Source: Pyropia yezoensis
Lineage: Eukaryota; Rhodophyta; Bangiophyceae; Bangiales; Bangiaceae
Direction of reading: 5' to 3'
Assembly (NCBI GenBank): GCA_009829735.1
Contig: CM020619.1
Coordinates: 9,910,375-9,974,374, forward strand
Length of the DNA stretch: 64,000 bases
Shown: in pieces, positions 49,581 through 59,325 of the stretch
Layout: each line of letters begins with the position of its first letter
Numbering within the stretch: the first letter of the stretch is position 1
The notes under the pieces: generated by a model
What the model saw: the letters and a program-made list of their open reading frames with translations, nothing else
Told to the model about the DNA's origin: nothing
Databases searched by the model: none
Position numbers and translations under genes: made by a program

Positions 49581-51152
49581 TCACTCGGGAAACACCGACA
49601 GCAGGTTAAACACCCCCGCCTCGTCACACGGGCGCCCACACGCAGACGGCGGGGGGACCCCCCCCCCCGCCCCCCCCGGTCCCACGGCGGTGCAGCAGAG
49701 CGCGTCGTGGTGGCCCGCCCCGCCAAACGGGTTGAGGTACGCAATCACCCGCCGCTCGTACAGGCTGCGGGCGCCCCAGCCGACGAGCCGGCGGAGCCAC
49801 ACCAGGTGGCCGACGCGGCCACACAGCCACAGCCCCGGGGGCGGCAGCGGGGGGGGTGCGCCGTCTCTGGGGGGGGCTGGGAGCGCGCCGGGGGCGGGGG
49901 CGCCCGCCGCCGTCGCCGTCGCGGTTGCCGACGCGGCTGCCGCTGCCTCGGCGGTGGCGGTCCACCCGCCAAGGTCGGCGGCAGCCTGCCGCGCTACGGC
50001 GGCTGCCATGACGCCGGCACGGCCGCCCCCCCCCCGCCCACCCCGCGGTCGGCCCCCATAGGCCACCACCGACGGGTCGTCCACCCCACCGACGGCCCAC
50101 ACGGCACACGCCCCCCCTGCTGGCCGGAGGGTGGCGGTGGCGTGCACCCATGGCACGAGCGGCGCAAGCCACCCCCCACCTGCCGCCGCCCCGTCCGCGT
50201 CCGCCCTCCGCGGTGGGGGCGTTGCGCCCTCCGCCCCAGCCGCCGACGGCGGGGACAGCCGGCCGACCAGGTGGCCCACGTACGCCTGCACCACCTCCCC
50301 GCCCGCCAGGAATGGGGGCCCCGCCCGCCACACGGCTGGTGGGGGCAGCGCCCCCCGCAAGGGGTGGTGGCCGTCGCCGCCGTCGCCGCCGTCTTTGTCC
50401 CCGTCGCCGCCGCCGCCGCCGCCGTGCCGGAAGCGCGAGGCGGTGGCGGCACCGAGCGCCGCCGCCGCCGCGTCAAGGCGCGCCGCGACGGCCGAGACGG
50501 ACACCGCTACGGGGGTGGCGGGGATGGTGAGCGCCCCTGTGGGGCACCCGCAGGTGGCGTCGAGGCGCGCGGGGGTGGGGGGAGTCAGGGCGACCGCCCC
50601 CCGCGGCCGCCTTGGCCGAGGGAGGGCCGGCGCGGGGGGGGGGGCCGGCACCATCACCACCCGCCAGTGGCGGTCAAAGAGCAGGAGCCACACGTGGGTG
50701 GCCGGGGCGCCCGGGGGGGCGGCCGCCCCCACCGCCCCCGTCGGGGCACCACCCCCATCAGCGGCACCAGCGGCACCCGCACCGCCGCCGGCGCCGCCAC
50801 GGCCGCCGCCGCTGCTGCCGCTGCCGCTGCCGCCGCTGCCGCCGCTGCCGCCACCGTCGGGGGCAGAGGCGGCCAGGCTGGTGCCCAGCCCCGCGCCCAG
50901 CCGGGCGGTGGCGTCTGTCACGGCCGCCTCGGCCGCCGCCGCCGCGGCGGCGGCGGCGCCTGCCCAGGACCCGTCCCCGCCGCCGCCGCTGCCGCCGCTG
51001 CCGCTGCCGCCGCGGCCCCCAGGGGGCGGCGTCCCGCGCATCCACGCCACCCGCAGCGCCGCGGCGGTGGCGGTTGCTGCCATGGCGGCGGCGGCCAGCC
51101 CGACGCCGCGGCGGAGGGTGCGGCGCCGGGGGCGGCGGGGCGGCAGCGCCAT
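49581..51152 (-). CDS. Unrecognised Ala/Gly-rich membrane-anchored protein
   Basis: 523 aa from ATG 51152, chosen because it starts a basic MALPPRRPRRRTLRRG followed by a hydrophobic helix (VGLAAAAMAATATAAALRVA, about 17-36), i.e. an N-terminal anchor or organellar presequence. Residues 45-150 are Gly/Ser/Ala low complexity. Ordered blocks follow: THVWLLLFDRHWRVVMVP, GALTIPATPVAVSVSAVAAR, FLAGGEVVQAYVGHLVGRLS, LVPWVHATATLRPAGGACAV with WAVGGVDDPSVVAYGG, then LWLCGRVGHLVWLRRLVGWG, RRVIAYLNPFGGAGHHDALC and the end FNLLSVFPE. The alternation of conserved aromatic blocks and Gly/Pro spacers suggests a genuine protein. I do not recognise the family. Long + strand frames over it are mirror artefacts. 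Confidence 0.55.
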   Translation of the reverse strand: MALPPRRPRRRTLRRGVGLAAAAMAATATAAALRVAWMRGTPPPGGRGGSGSGGSGGGGDGSWAGAAAAAAAAAEAAVTDATARLGAGLGTSLAASAPDGGGSGGSGGSGSGSSGGGRGGAGGGAGAAGAADGGGAPTGAVGAAAPPGAPATHVWLLLFDRHWRVVMVPAPPPAPALPRPRRPRGAVALTPPTPARLDATCGCPTGALTIPATPVAVSVSAVAARLDAAAAALGAATASRFRHGGGGGGDGDKDGGDGGDGHHPLRGALPPPAVWRAGPPFLAGGEVVQAYVGHLVGRLSPPSAAGAEGATPPPRRADADGAAAGGGWLAPLVPWVHATATLRPAGGACAVWAVGGVDDPSVVAYGGRPRGGRGGGGRAGVMAAAVARQAAADLGGWTATAEAAAAASATATATAAGAPAPGALPAPPRDGAPPPLPPPGLWLCGRVGHLVWLRRLVGWGARSLYERRVIAYLNPFGGAGHHDALCCTAVGPGGAGGGVPPPSACGRPCDEAGVFNLLSVFPE

Positions 51153-53071
51153 AGTCACCGCCGCCGCCGCCGCCGCCGCCGCCACCGCCGCCAACTTGGA
51201 CAGGAGGAGAGACAAGGGCGGGGGGGGGGTCGGGGGAGGGTGGATTGGGCGACGGCGTGGAGGGGGGTGGGGGGTGGGGGGGATGGGCGCACCAGACGGG
51301 GGCAAGGAGGCCGTTGCCCTGGTGCGAAGGGGTGTCGAGGGGGGGGGAAGGGATCCCACAGAGCAGACGTCGGATGATAAGAGAGGGGGGGAGGCGGTTG
51401 GACGCCAGACGGATAGACGGCAGCGGCGGGGCCAGGGGAGGGAGAACCCCCCACTCCCAGAATAAAAAAAGGAGATAAGGGAGGAGGGGGGGCAGCGGGG
51501 TTGGACCGCCAGCCAGAGACCGGCCAGCTGAGGGGGGTCACGGGGGGGGGGCGGTGCAGCCGCGGCGGGGGCGCGCCCAACGGGCGGCCTCGCGGCCGCC
51601 CCGCAGGCGCCCCCTCGGCGGGGGGCCCTCCCCCGGGGGGGGGGGGGGGACCCCGCCTCTCGGCCGCACGAGGGGGCGGCGGAACTGTAAGTGGGACACG
51701 GGACGGGGGCGGCCGCCCGCTACAGCCCTTGTCTCGTCCGCCGCCGGCCTCGGCGGCGGCGGTCTGGTGGGCGCCACGCCCGCTCCGCCCCCCCCCCCCC
51801 CCCCCCCCAAGCACGCAACTCCCCCCCCCCCCCTCTGACGGTGGCCGTAACGAGGACGTGGCCAGCGACCTGTCGGGCTGGTGGGAGGAGAGGGGGGGCG
51901 CGGAAGACCGTTGGGAAGCCGCCGCCGTAGTCGCTACGCACCGCGCAGAGGGGGGGGGGAGAGGGGTAAAGTTAGACCGTCCACCGACAGCGGCGGGCGG
52001 CGCCGCCGCGATGGCCACCGTGGCAGTGGGGACAACGATGCTGTCCAAGAGGCACGCCACTGCCAAGGCTGCACAGCTCTGCGGGGGATGGGACGAGTTG
52101 CGAGCCGTTCTGCACACGGAGCGTGCCTCTCGGGAGGCGACCAAGGCCAAGTTTCGCTTCAACGAGGTGCATTCCTTTTGTGCACTGATGGTGAAGAATG
52201 CGCTGCAGGGGTAACTGCGCTGCTTGTGCTGTTTTACATGCTGTGGTCGCCTTCAGTGTAGGAAGAAAGTTCCACCGAGAGTCATGATTAATAGCTTCTT
52301 CTCTGTTTTGCTGCATTCCCCTCTCTTCATTCGTTGCCCACATGCCGATCACAGAGGGAGAAAAGCTCGTGGATGCTGCAGTCAGGAGCCAGGGTGTGGT
52401 GGTCGCGGTGCCAGTGGCATGGGCGTAAGTGGCGGAGGCGACGCTCGACAATGCGAATCTCACAGCCGTCGCTGAGGAGCCAATCCGCCACTTCGACAAG
52501 CCATCCGGAGCAGGTGAGAGAAGGAAGTAGCGAACGGGGAAAGGATGTCGTGACGGCCGCAGAACGCGGGACGCAACCAACGCAACATACAACATTGAAC
52601 GGGAATAGGAGGCAAGGAATAGCGGGGGCGCGTTGGACTTTTCTTTTGTTCTTTTTATTTATTGCGGCATGGATTAATGTATGATATGCTGTATGAAAGG
52701 ATGGATGCATAAACAACGTATGCCGCATGATTGTAATGACAGTGCGCGGATGCGCTGGCGCACACGCATGTGATGGCGTAGCAATGCGTCAACAAATGAT
52801 ATGACCCTTATCCAGCACTGTTAGGGAAATACAATTTCAAGTCAGAACACGTGGAACGGAAATTCTGGTCGCACCGGTTCACCCAATGCGTCTTGCAGCG
52901 ACCACCGGTATCCCCGAGAGCGCTTCATGCGCCTTCTTTTTTCACTGATGAGTTACCGGCGCCCGTGGGTGTGCTATCGTCCGAGCGGGCGCCTCCACAG
53001 CCGCGCTGTGTCGTCGCTACCTACCGCATTAGAAGCCACTCTGGCGCGCTTGCACGGATGGGTCTTCAGGC
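51153..53071. other. Intergenic, extreme G/C runs then AT-richer sequence
   Basis: 51200-51960 is G/C homopolymer-rich. A short + frame ending at 52214 with ordinary composition (MATVAVGTTMLSKRHATAKA, from about 52011) could be an exon, but no partner exon or domain is visible. 52250-53070 may include the lost 3' LTR of fragment C; no boundary is recognised. Confidence 0.4.
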
Positions 53072-53914
53072 GTGTCCCTCTTCTTCACCTGGCGCACCGG
53101 CGCGGCAGCCAGGGCTCTGGCCCTATCGCGGTCGGCGCTACTGCCCATCCAAGCCTTTCAGCAACTCACCCCTCACCTAGTTGCTGAGGGGTGCTTTTCA
53201 GGTCAGCTCACTCTACTTGAGGAGATGCTGCGGCTCCACACGTTCATTGAGTGGGAGAGTGTCGAGCACAAGTTGCGCCGATTTTCCCGTGGGCCCAAGG
53301 ACAACGGCACACTTCAACAGTTCGTCTGGGTCGGACGTGAGCTTCACGACGGCCGGGTGGTACTCAAGAAGGCGTTGGGGATCGGGGACTACCCGTATGC
53401 CCCGGGGGTGGATTGCCACACTGCGCCGTCCCCGGACAAGGCGACGGTAGTGGGTGTAGCCACCCACGAAGAGTACATGGCTCAAGGTGCTTCAGCGGCC
53501 CCAGCTCGGGGTCGCGGGTACCCTCGGGCTCCGCCAACTGGGCGTTCCCTTCCTCCAACTCCGGCACCCTACCAGCCGCACGGGGACATCCCGATCGGCG
53601 TCGCGGTCGAGTCATTCACGTCGGTGTCCCCCAACTTGGGGGCCACTCTACAGACGGTCTGCCCCAAATTCGTGTTGCCGTCCGCGCCCCTGACTTCTGA
53701 AGTGATGATCACCACGTTGGTGCGCACCAATTCTTGGTTGGCCGCGTCGGCGGCGACGCTCCAGGCGTCGGAGAACCCTCAACTTGAGAAGCGTGCGCGT
53801 ACGGTCGTGGCGACGGCGAGGTGCGAGTCGGTCGCGGGGTTTATGACGGCCGAGTTGGCTCGTATAGGGTCGATAATGCCCTTGTCGGCCCCATTAGGGG
53901 CGCGGCGAACGTAG
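53072..53914 (+). CDS. ORF antisense to gypsy fragment C, unknown protein
   Basis: A 280-codon frame with ordinary protein composition (LTLLEEMLRLHTFIEWESVE, LQQFVWVGRELHDGRVVLKK, VMITTLVRTNSWLAASAATL). The listed start is a GTG; no good ATG is visible, so the N-terminus is probably missing. A continuation in another frame (53976-54251: SEDEISYSASESS, then Arg-rich) may be its shifted C-terminus. It lies just beyond the pol end of the minus-strand gypsy fragment and on the opposite strand, i.e. exactly where A2 and A1 carry their antisense ORF. A weak alignment with the central block of that ORF is possible but not demonstrated. Confidence 0.5.
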   Translation: MSLFFTWRTGAAARALALSRSALLPIQAFQQLTPHLVAEGCFSGQLTLLEEMLRLHTFIEWESVEHKLRRFSRGPKDNGTLQQFVWVGRELHDGRVVLKKALGIGDYPYAPGVDCHTAPSPDKATVVGVATHEEYMAQGASAAPARGRGYPRAPPTGRSLPPTPAPYQPHGDIPIGVAVESFTSVSPNLGATLQTVCPKFVLPSAPLTSEVMITTLVRTNSWLAASAATLQASENPQLEKRARTVVATARCESVAGFMTAELARIGSIMPLSAPLGARRT

Positions 53915-54361
53915 GGCGAGCCGTGCGTACTCATCTGCTCGTCGTCGTCGCCGTCACTCGCGGCCTTCTCCCTCGTTGTCGGAGGACGAGATTTCTTACT
54001 CCGCGTCGGAGTCATCGACACCGTCTGAGATCGAGTCGGTCCGGCGTCCGTGTCGCCAACTTGCGCGCAAGACCAAGCAGTCTTGCGGCCGCGGTCGTCG
54101 TCACACACGCGACCGTAGCGGTCATGACGGCTCCGACTGGGAGCCGCCGATCCCAGCGACTAGCGGGGATCTCTATCGACGTGGGTCTCGGCGTTCACCT
54201 CCTCTTGAGGGCGAGGGCCGTGGTGTTGGGGAGTCTAGCATGCGTGCCTAGTTGGCAGCTGCCTTTGTTGTGACGGTGATAGGGTTAGGGCTGTGGTTAA
54301 TGTCCACTTTGCGTACTTCTTCGACTTGAAGCACTCTTCTGACACAGACTCTTGACGTTTC

Positions 54362-55057
54362 TCACGTTGCGGGAGAGCAGTTAGGGTTGATATCAATCTG
54401 GGCGCAGTAAGCTCGGACCTTCTCAGCGGGGCGGTCCTGCACATAATCCCACGTATCATCTTTGGCGCAATAACCAACGCAGCGTACCCTCAACATGAGT
54501 CGGATAGTATCCACATCCCACCCGTGATCGATGAGCTTGTCAAAGACATACTCCTGTGGTCCCTGAATGGCCGCAGGCAGCGAAGGCAGACGCCACGCTT
54601 TGAGCGCACGCGCCGAAGCTGGGTCGCCTGGAGGAGGTGGTGCACCTTTCACCACGTCCTGTCCGCTTGCTGTATGGATCCCATCGTCACTTTCGATGGT
54701 GAACCGTCTCCCATCCGTACGAAGGACCTGGTATGGTCCCTTCGATTGGAGGACCAGCTGACCCCCAGTTGGGGTATGCGAATGTGCCAGCCCCCAGTCA
54801 CCCTGTTCGGGGACGTGCTTAGCGTTACGCACCTTCTTGTCAGTAGTACGCTGGTAACGCGTTTGGGCCTTCTCAATCTCAGAGCACAGCTCGTGAATCC
54901 CATTCGCAATATGGCAAAGTAGCACGTAATTGGACGTTAAAACGGCATGAAACGGAATCAAATATCTGTTCAAGAGCTTGCAAGAATTGCAGAGGGTCAC
55001 ATAGTCGTGCCAACGACCCAATCTCGATGGTTCCGGATCAGATTGAACACAACCCAT
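54362..55057 (-). pseudogene. pol: Gypsy fragment C: integrase C-terminus with chromodomain
   Basis: Remnant of a third Ty3/gypsy family. Readable parts: HELCSEIEKAQTRYQRTTDK (integrase C-terminal helices), QLVLQSKGPYQVLRTDGRRF (GPY/F-like), HTASGQDVVKGAPPPP, then the chromodomain EYVFDKLIDHGWDVDTIRLM, LRVRCVGYCAKDDTWDYVQD. Upstream pol is absent. The sequence differs clearly from both the A and B families, so it is a separate lineage. Confidence 0.85.
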
Positions 55058-55082
55058 TTGAAGGAAATCTTCCCGACTTTCG

Positions 55083-55180
55083 TCCCTGGTTGGGGTACGG
55101 ATAGGGAATGGGAATGGGGATACCCCATTCTCGTCGGAAATGGGGTGACCACATCCCCGTTCCCCATTCTCACACGCTGG
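55083..55180. repeat. Imperfect GGGAATGGGGATACCCC-type repeats
   Basis: Direct and inverted copies of a GGAATGGGGA/TCCCCATTC motif, including the near-palindrome GAATGGGGATACCCCATTC. It lies immediately beyond fragment C. Function unknown. Confidence 0.6.
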
Positions 55181-55759
55181 CTGGAGCTCGACGACGTGTC
55201 CGATCGTGATCGCACAGGCTACTTTGCAATATCATTCTAGCGTGGCACGATCGTGGACGACCGCTACTCGATCGCTGGCGGATCTGGCTCTTGCAGAGTA
55301 CGTGGAGGGGGGGGGATGCGGTGTGCCAGGTGCCGCGAGGCTGCTGAGTCGACCGCGTCCGGCGGGCTGCCCCCGTAGCCCGCCTCCAGGTGGCCACTCC
55401 ACTGCCCGCTACTGCAGGGCCGTTCGCGTGGAAGGCAGGGCGCCCACGGGGGGCGCCGACATTGTGGGGCGGTCGGTTGCGTTCTGGGCCCCTTCCCGGC
55501 GGTCGGGGGACACGACGTGTTCTGATTGGCCGTGCGGCATGCAGCTGGCAGGAGCGGGGGGGGGATACTGCGAGACGCCACCACAGGGAGCGCGGGACTC
55601 GATTCTTGTATTAGTCGAGCGGACCGGGTCGCGGGCGGGGTGCAGCAGACACTGATGCACGGCGGGGTGGGGGCCTGTCGACGTGACCACCGACCCCACA
55701 ACCGCAACCGTCGTCGCGACCGTTTCTCTCCCGCGCCACGTTTTACGTACCCACGAATC

Positions 55760-57129
55760 ATGGCCGAGCAGGACCCGCTGGCCCTGGACGTTGGGGCTGT
55801 ACTGGCGGACTCGGAGAAAATGGACGTGGCAGAAGCTGTTGCTGCACAAATGACTGTTCTGCACCACTGGCGGGTGCGCAAGCGGGGTGCCCTAGTTGGC
55901 GGCATGCGACTCTTTCGTGGACGTGTCGTGGCGCGTCGGCCTAATAAGCTGCGCAACTTTGGGAGGGGGTTGCAAGATATCCTGATAGATTACTTTGGGG
56001 TGCCTGGAAACCCGCCGGTGTACGACGAGGATGACTTTGAGCGTCGCTTTTGGGTACCGCGGAGTGTGCTTGTGCGTGTATACCGGGCTGTAAAGGACCA
56101 GCCTGAGTTAAGAAAGACTATTGATGGTACTGGTCGACAGCGCGCGCACCCGCTGCAGAAGCTGGTCGCTGCTTTTCGGGTGCTTGCATATGGGGAGTCA
56201 ACTGATCGTCCGGACGAATATTGCCGCATATCTCGCTCGACGGTGGACAATGCTGTGCGTGACCTGGTGTACTACAATGCGGATATATTTGGGCTAAACT
56301 ATTTGCGGCAGCCGAACGCGGAGGAGCTGACGAGCTTGCTGAAGCGGAGCGTGGAGCGGGGCGTACCAGGCTGTATTGGGTCGCTTGTCTGCTCGCATTG
56401 GGAGTGGCGGGCGTGCCCGAAGGGCATGCAGGGGTCCTTTCAGAACCGCAAGGGGCGCAGGTCGATTGTTATGGAGACTGCTTGCGACGAGGACCTGTAC
56501 ATCTGGCATCTCTTTGTTGGTTGCCCCAGCAGCATGAACGACATCAACGTTATACAGCAGTCGCCGCTGTACCACGACATCACGGCGGGTTTATGGCCGC
56601 CACGGCACCTGCTCTTTACCGCCGATAGAGTCACTAACACGCTTCTTTTCTACCGCACTGACGAGATCTATCCAAATTATGCTTTTTTGTGCAGGCGTAT
56701 GCCCACCCAGACACGGACAAGAAGCGGATCTTTAACCATTTGCAGAAGGCGCTGAGGAAGGACTTGGGGACGCTGTATGCTGTTTTGACCGCACGCTGGC
56801 ATGTTGCCCTTCATCCTGCGCGCTATGGCACCGTTGCTCGGATCATGGTCGTTGCCAAGGCCGTGGCCATTTTGCACAACATGGTTACGGAGGTACGTCG
56901 GGGGGGGTATTCGTCTCGTCGGCGAGCGCGCATGGGAGCTGATGGGGGTAGGGCGGCGATGGGGGGCGCCCGTAGTGCTGCTGCCAGGGTTGCGGCACTC
57001 GGCGGTAGGGCTGAAGGGGGGCATTCCCCTCTGGCACACGCTCCCCCCGCTGTTCAGCCGCTGGGGAAGCTGCCTGTGGACTCCTTATCGCGGGCTGCGC
57101 AGGCGTGGAGGGAGGTGTGGCAGTATTGA
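55760..57129 (+). pseudogene. PIF/Harbinger transposase (Plant_tran/HARBI1-like), frameshifted and lacking catalytic acids
   Basis: Starts MAEQDPLALDVG at ATG 55760. Family blocks: NFGRGLQDILIDYFGVPGNP with YDEDDFERRFWVPRSVLVRV, QKLVAAFRVLAYGESTDRPD, DEYCRISRSTVDNAVRDLV, then GCIGSLVCSHWEWRACPKGM, NRKGRRSIVMETACDEDLYI and WHLFVGCPSSMNDINVIQQS. A missing base in a T-run near 56684-56690 (GCTTTTTTGTG) shifts the end into the frame ending at 57129 (AYAHPDTDKKRIFNHLQKAL). The first catalytic Asp (normally GS.DC.HW) is Val, and the Glu normally in KD.ERAFGVL is Gly (KDLGTLYAVL); the Asp of MNDINV remains. It cannot be an active transposase as it stands; it is either decayed or, less likely given the frameshift, domesticated. 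The last codons overlap the B1 LTR. Confidence 0.88.
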
Positions 57130-57243
57130 CCCCCAGGTAGGGGGGCAACACGTGCCATGCAAAGGGCGGCAGGCCACAAGCCTGACCCGTTCCCCTCAAT
57201 GCCCCACCTTGGGTGTCGCGTGTGCGAGTGGTTTTTTGCCACT
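57116..57243 (+). repeat. B1 5' LTR, internally deleted (128 bp)
   Basis: Starts TGTGGCAGTATTGACCCCC and ends TTGCCACT (CA mutated). Relative to the B2 LTR about 340 bp in the middle is missing. Confidence 0.85.
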
Positions 57244-57371
57244 TTTGGTGGAGCAGCAGGGGACAGAGGTAAACTTTACCTCCGGGTGCACCCGGGTGTA
57301 GGGGGCCCTCTGTCTCAGAGGAACGGTGGACTTGGACCGTTTCATACGGATCGTTAGCCAACATAATTGGT

Positions 57372-58737
57372 TCGGACCCCCCGTCGTCTGGGGAGTACAC
57401 CGGTGACGCACGTACTTCAGTGCCTTTGAATACTGGTGAGACACAGGTATGTAACTGGGGTCGCAGAGGGACTAGAGGTCCCTCAAGCCAGCGGGACTCG
57501 GAGTACGAGCGGGCAACAGGCCACCCCAACTCAGTCGGGAGCTCATTCGGGTGACACCTCTGATGTGGGTGGGCCGAAGTCTGGCCACCGTGTGGTACAC
57601 TCAACGGGCACGTCCCAAGGGGTGAGGACTGTCCCCACGGGCTCCTCTCGGGTTGGAGCCAACTTTGGCTTGGAGCCGTCGCCAACTAGGCTTTCGGAGG
57701 ACGGCGGACCTCCGTTGGTCGGCGATGGGCTCGCGCCCATGCCCCCGGTTGAGACCCCTGAGGGTCGTGGTTACCCCTCAGGTGGACTCCCGGAGGCGGA
57801 CCGAGACTCAACTGGAGTCGACAATCCACTCCTCGCGGAAACTGTCCGTCGGGAGGCGACCAATGTGTTACGGCAGACTTTGCCGGACCTGGTGGTCACG
57901 ATGACGAATACTATTCTGAATCAGATTGTAGCGAGTTTGCCAGATTGCCTTCATGTCCAGACCGGATTGGGGCTTTCGAGCCCGCAGGCGCAGGGGGAAT
58001 CCCTCCCTACGCCTGTCTCGGGTCGCCCCGAACAGGGGGCGACCTCCGTGACTCCCAACGAGGGAGCCACACCATACTCGGTGAGACCTACGCCCTTCAC
58101 GGGGGAGTTTCCCCCGGAAACGCCGGCGGCTACACCAAGCTCGCCGCGCCAGACTTCAGGCACTGAGGGTCAACTTACCCCTGTGCCACAGCGGCTGTTC
58201 TCTCAACGTGAGGTGCCGCCCAAGATCCAGGTAGCCAACCCGGTCTACCAGAGGATCTTTGACTGTGAGACCTACGCCCTCCACAACTAGTCGGTGGCGT
58301 ACGGTCCTATTCAGGTTCGGGCTATGGGCCGTGCCAAGAAGAATGCACTTCACTCTTTTGGGCACAAAGCGGAGTGGGATGGAACTCCCCCCCTCCGTGT
58401 CTTTGAGTTTCTACGTTGTTTCACAAAAGCCTGTGACGACAGTGCCATAAGTGAGGGCATGGCTTCCTACATGCTACAGGAGGTTTGCAAGGGCGACCTA
58501 CGGACAGAACTCATGTCCGTCATGCCCAGTTCGACAAGTGGAGGCGCTGGTGAGGTGAAGTCCTACTTGGAGCTCGTCAACTGGCTGTTGAGAGCTATGG
58601 TGGATGAAGCAGCGTTGGCTTCTCAAGTCGAGGAGTTTACGCAGGCTCATCAGGAAGAGACTGAGGACGAGTTGTCCATGGCGGAGCGGGTTCGTAAGCT
58701 CAATAATCTTTGTGGCTTTCTTCACCACAAGCTGTGG
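57372..58737 (+). pseudogene. gag: B1 gag
   Basis: The initiator is lost (ATT in place of ATG). The frame changes by +1 around 57436-57540, as it also does in B2. After TYALHN an in-frame TAG (58288-58290) precedes the capsid-like region (FLRCFTKACDDSAISEGMAS, LELVNWLLRAMVDEAALASQ, ERVRKLNNLCGF). It ends where the B2 LTR begins. Confidence 0.8.
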
Positions 58738-59206
58738 TGTGGCAGTATTGACCCCCAGGTAGGGGGGCAACACGTGCCATGCAAGGGGCGGCAGGCCACT
58801 TGCCTGGTCCGTTCCCCCCCCTGCATTTGGGTCCATATTCCCTAAGTTTGGGATAGGTAGCTTAGTAGTAAATCCAACTTGGATTTGAGGGTTTTCTGCA
58901 TTTATCGTCTTGAATTTTCGTGTGGCCCGGCGGGCAGATGCTGGGATGGGAGATTCTGAGTGGCGAGATTCTGAGGGGACCCTGGGGGGATAAGGGGAGG
59001 GACAGCGGGGCTTGGCCCTGCGTCCCCGTCCCGACCAAGAAACTGTTGGACCACACACCATCTTCTTGTTTGTCAGTGGGGGGTTTGCCCCACAACAGGG
59101 ATAGAGTGTGTGCGACTTGCACTTCTTCCGGTTCTCCCGACACGGGAGGCAGCCCTTGTACACCGCCCCAACTTGGGTGTCGCGTGTGCGAGAGGTTTTT
59201 GCCACA
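58738..59206 (+). repeat. B2 5' LTR (469 bp)
   Basis: TGTGGCAGTATTGA...GAGAGGTTTTTGCCACA. It is followed by TT and the primer-binding site. Confidence 0.9.
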
Positions 59207-59208
59207 TT

Positions 59209-59226
59209 TGGTGGAGCAGCAGGGGA
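59209..59226 (+). promoter_or_regulatory. B2 primer-binding site
   Basis: TGGTGGAGCAGCAGGGGA, identical to the A2 site, two bases inside the LTR. B1 carries the same 18 bases at 57246-57263. Confidence 0.8.
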
Positions 59227-59325
59227 TAGAGGTAAACTTTACCTCCGGGTGCACCCGGGTGTAGGGGGCCCTCTGTCTCAGAGGAACGGTGGAATTGCAC
59301 CGTGTCATACGGATCGTTAGCCAAT

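Larger units (their letters stand above)
57116..58737 (+). mobile_element. Ty3/gypsy family B, copy B1 (left part), interrupted by B2
   Basis: LTR at 57116-57243 with an internal deletion (128 bp versus 469 bp in B2), PBS at 57246-57263, and gag up to 58737, where the B2 LTR begins inside the codons after HHKLW. Internal sequence is almost identical to B2 over about 950 bp. The right half would lie beyond B2, outside the window. Confidence 0.85.

Noticed and set aside
47644-49584. 646-codon minus-strand frame between the heat-shock and unknown genes
   Set aside because: Composition drifts along its length, no domain, and it runs through a hairpin repeat and C-runs.
49422-51377. A 651-codon plus-strand frame opposite the unknown minus gene
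   Set aside because: Arg/Gly/Ala low complexity without ordered blocks; the minus strand has the aromatic and charged blocks.
52011-52214. Short + strand exon (MATVAVGTTMLSKRHATAKA...)
   Set aside because: Ordinary composition but no partner exon, domain or conserved splice context, so not called as a gene.
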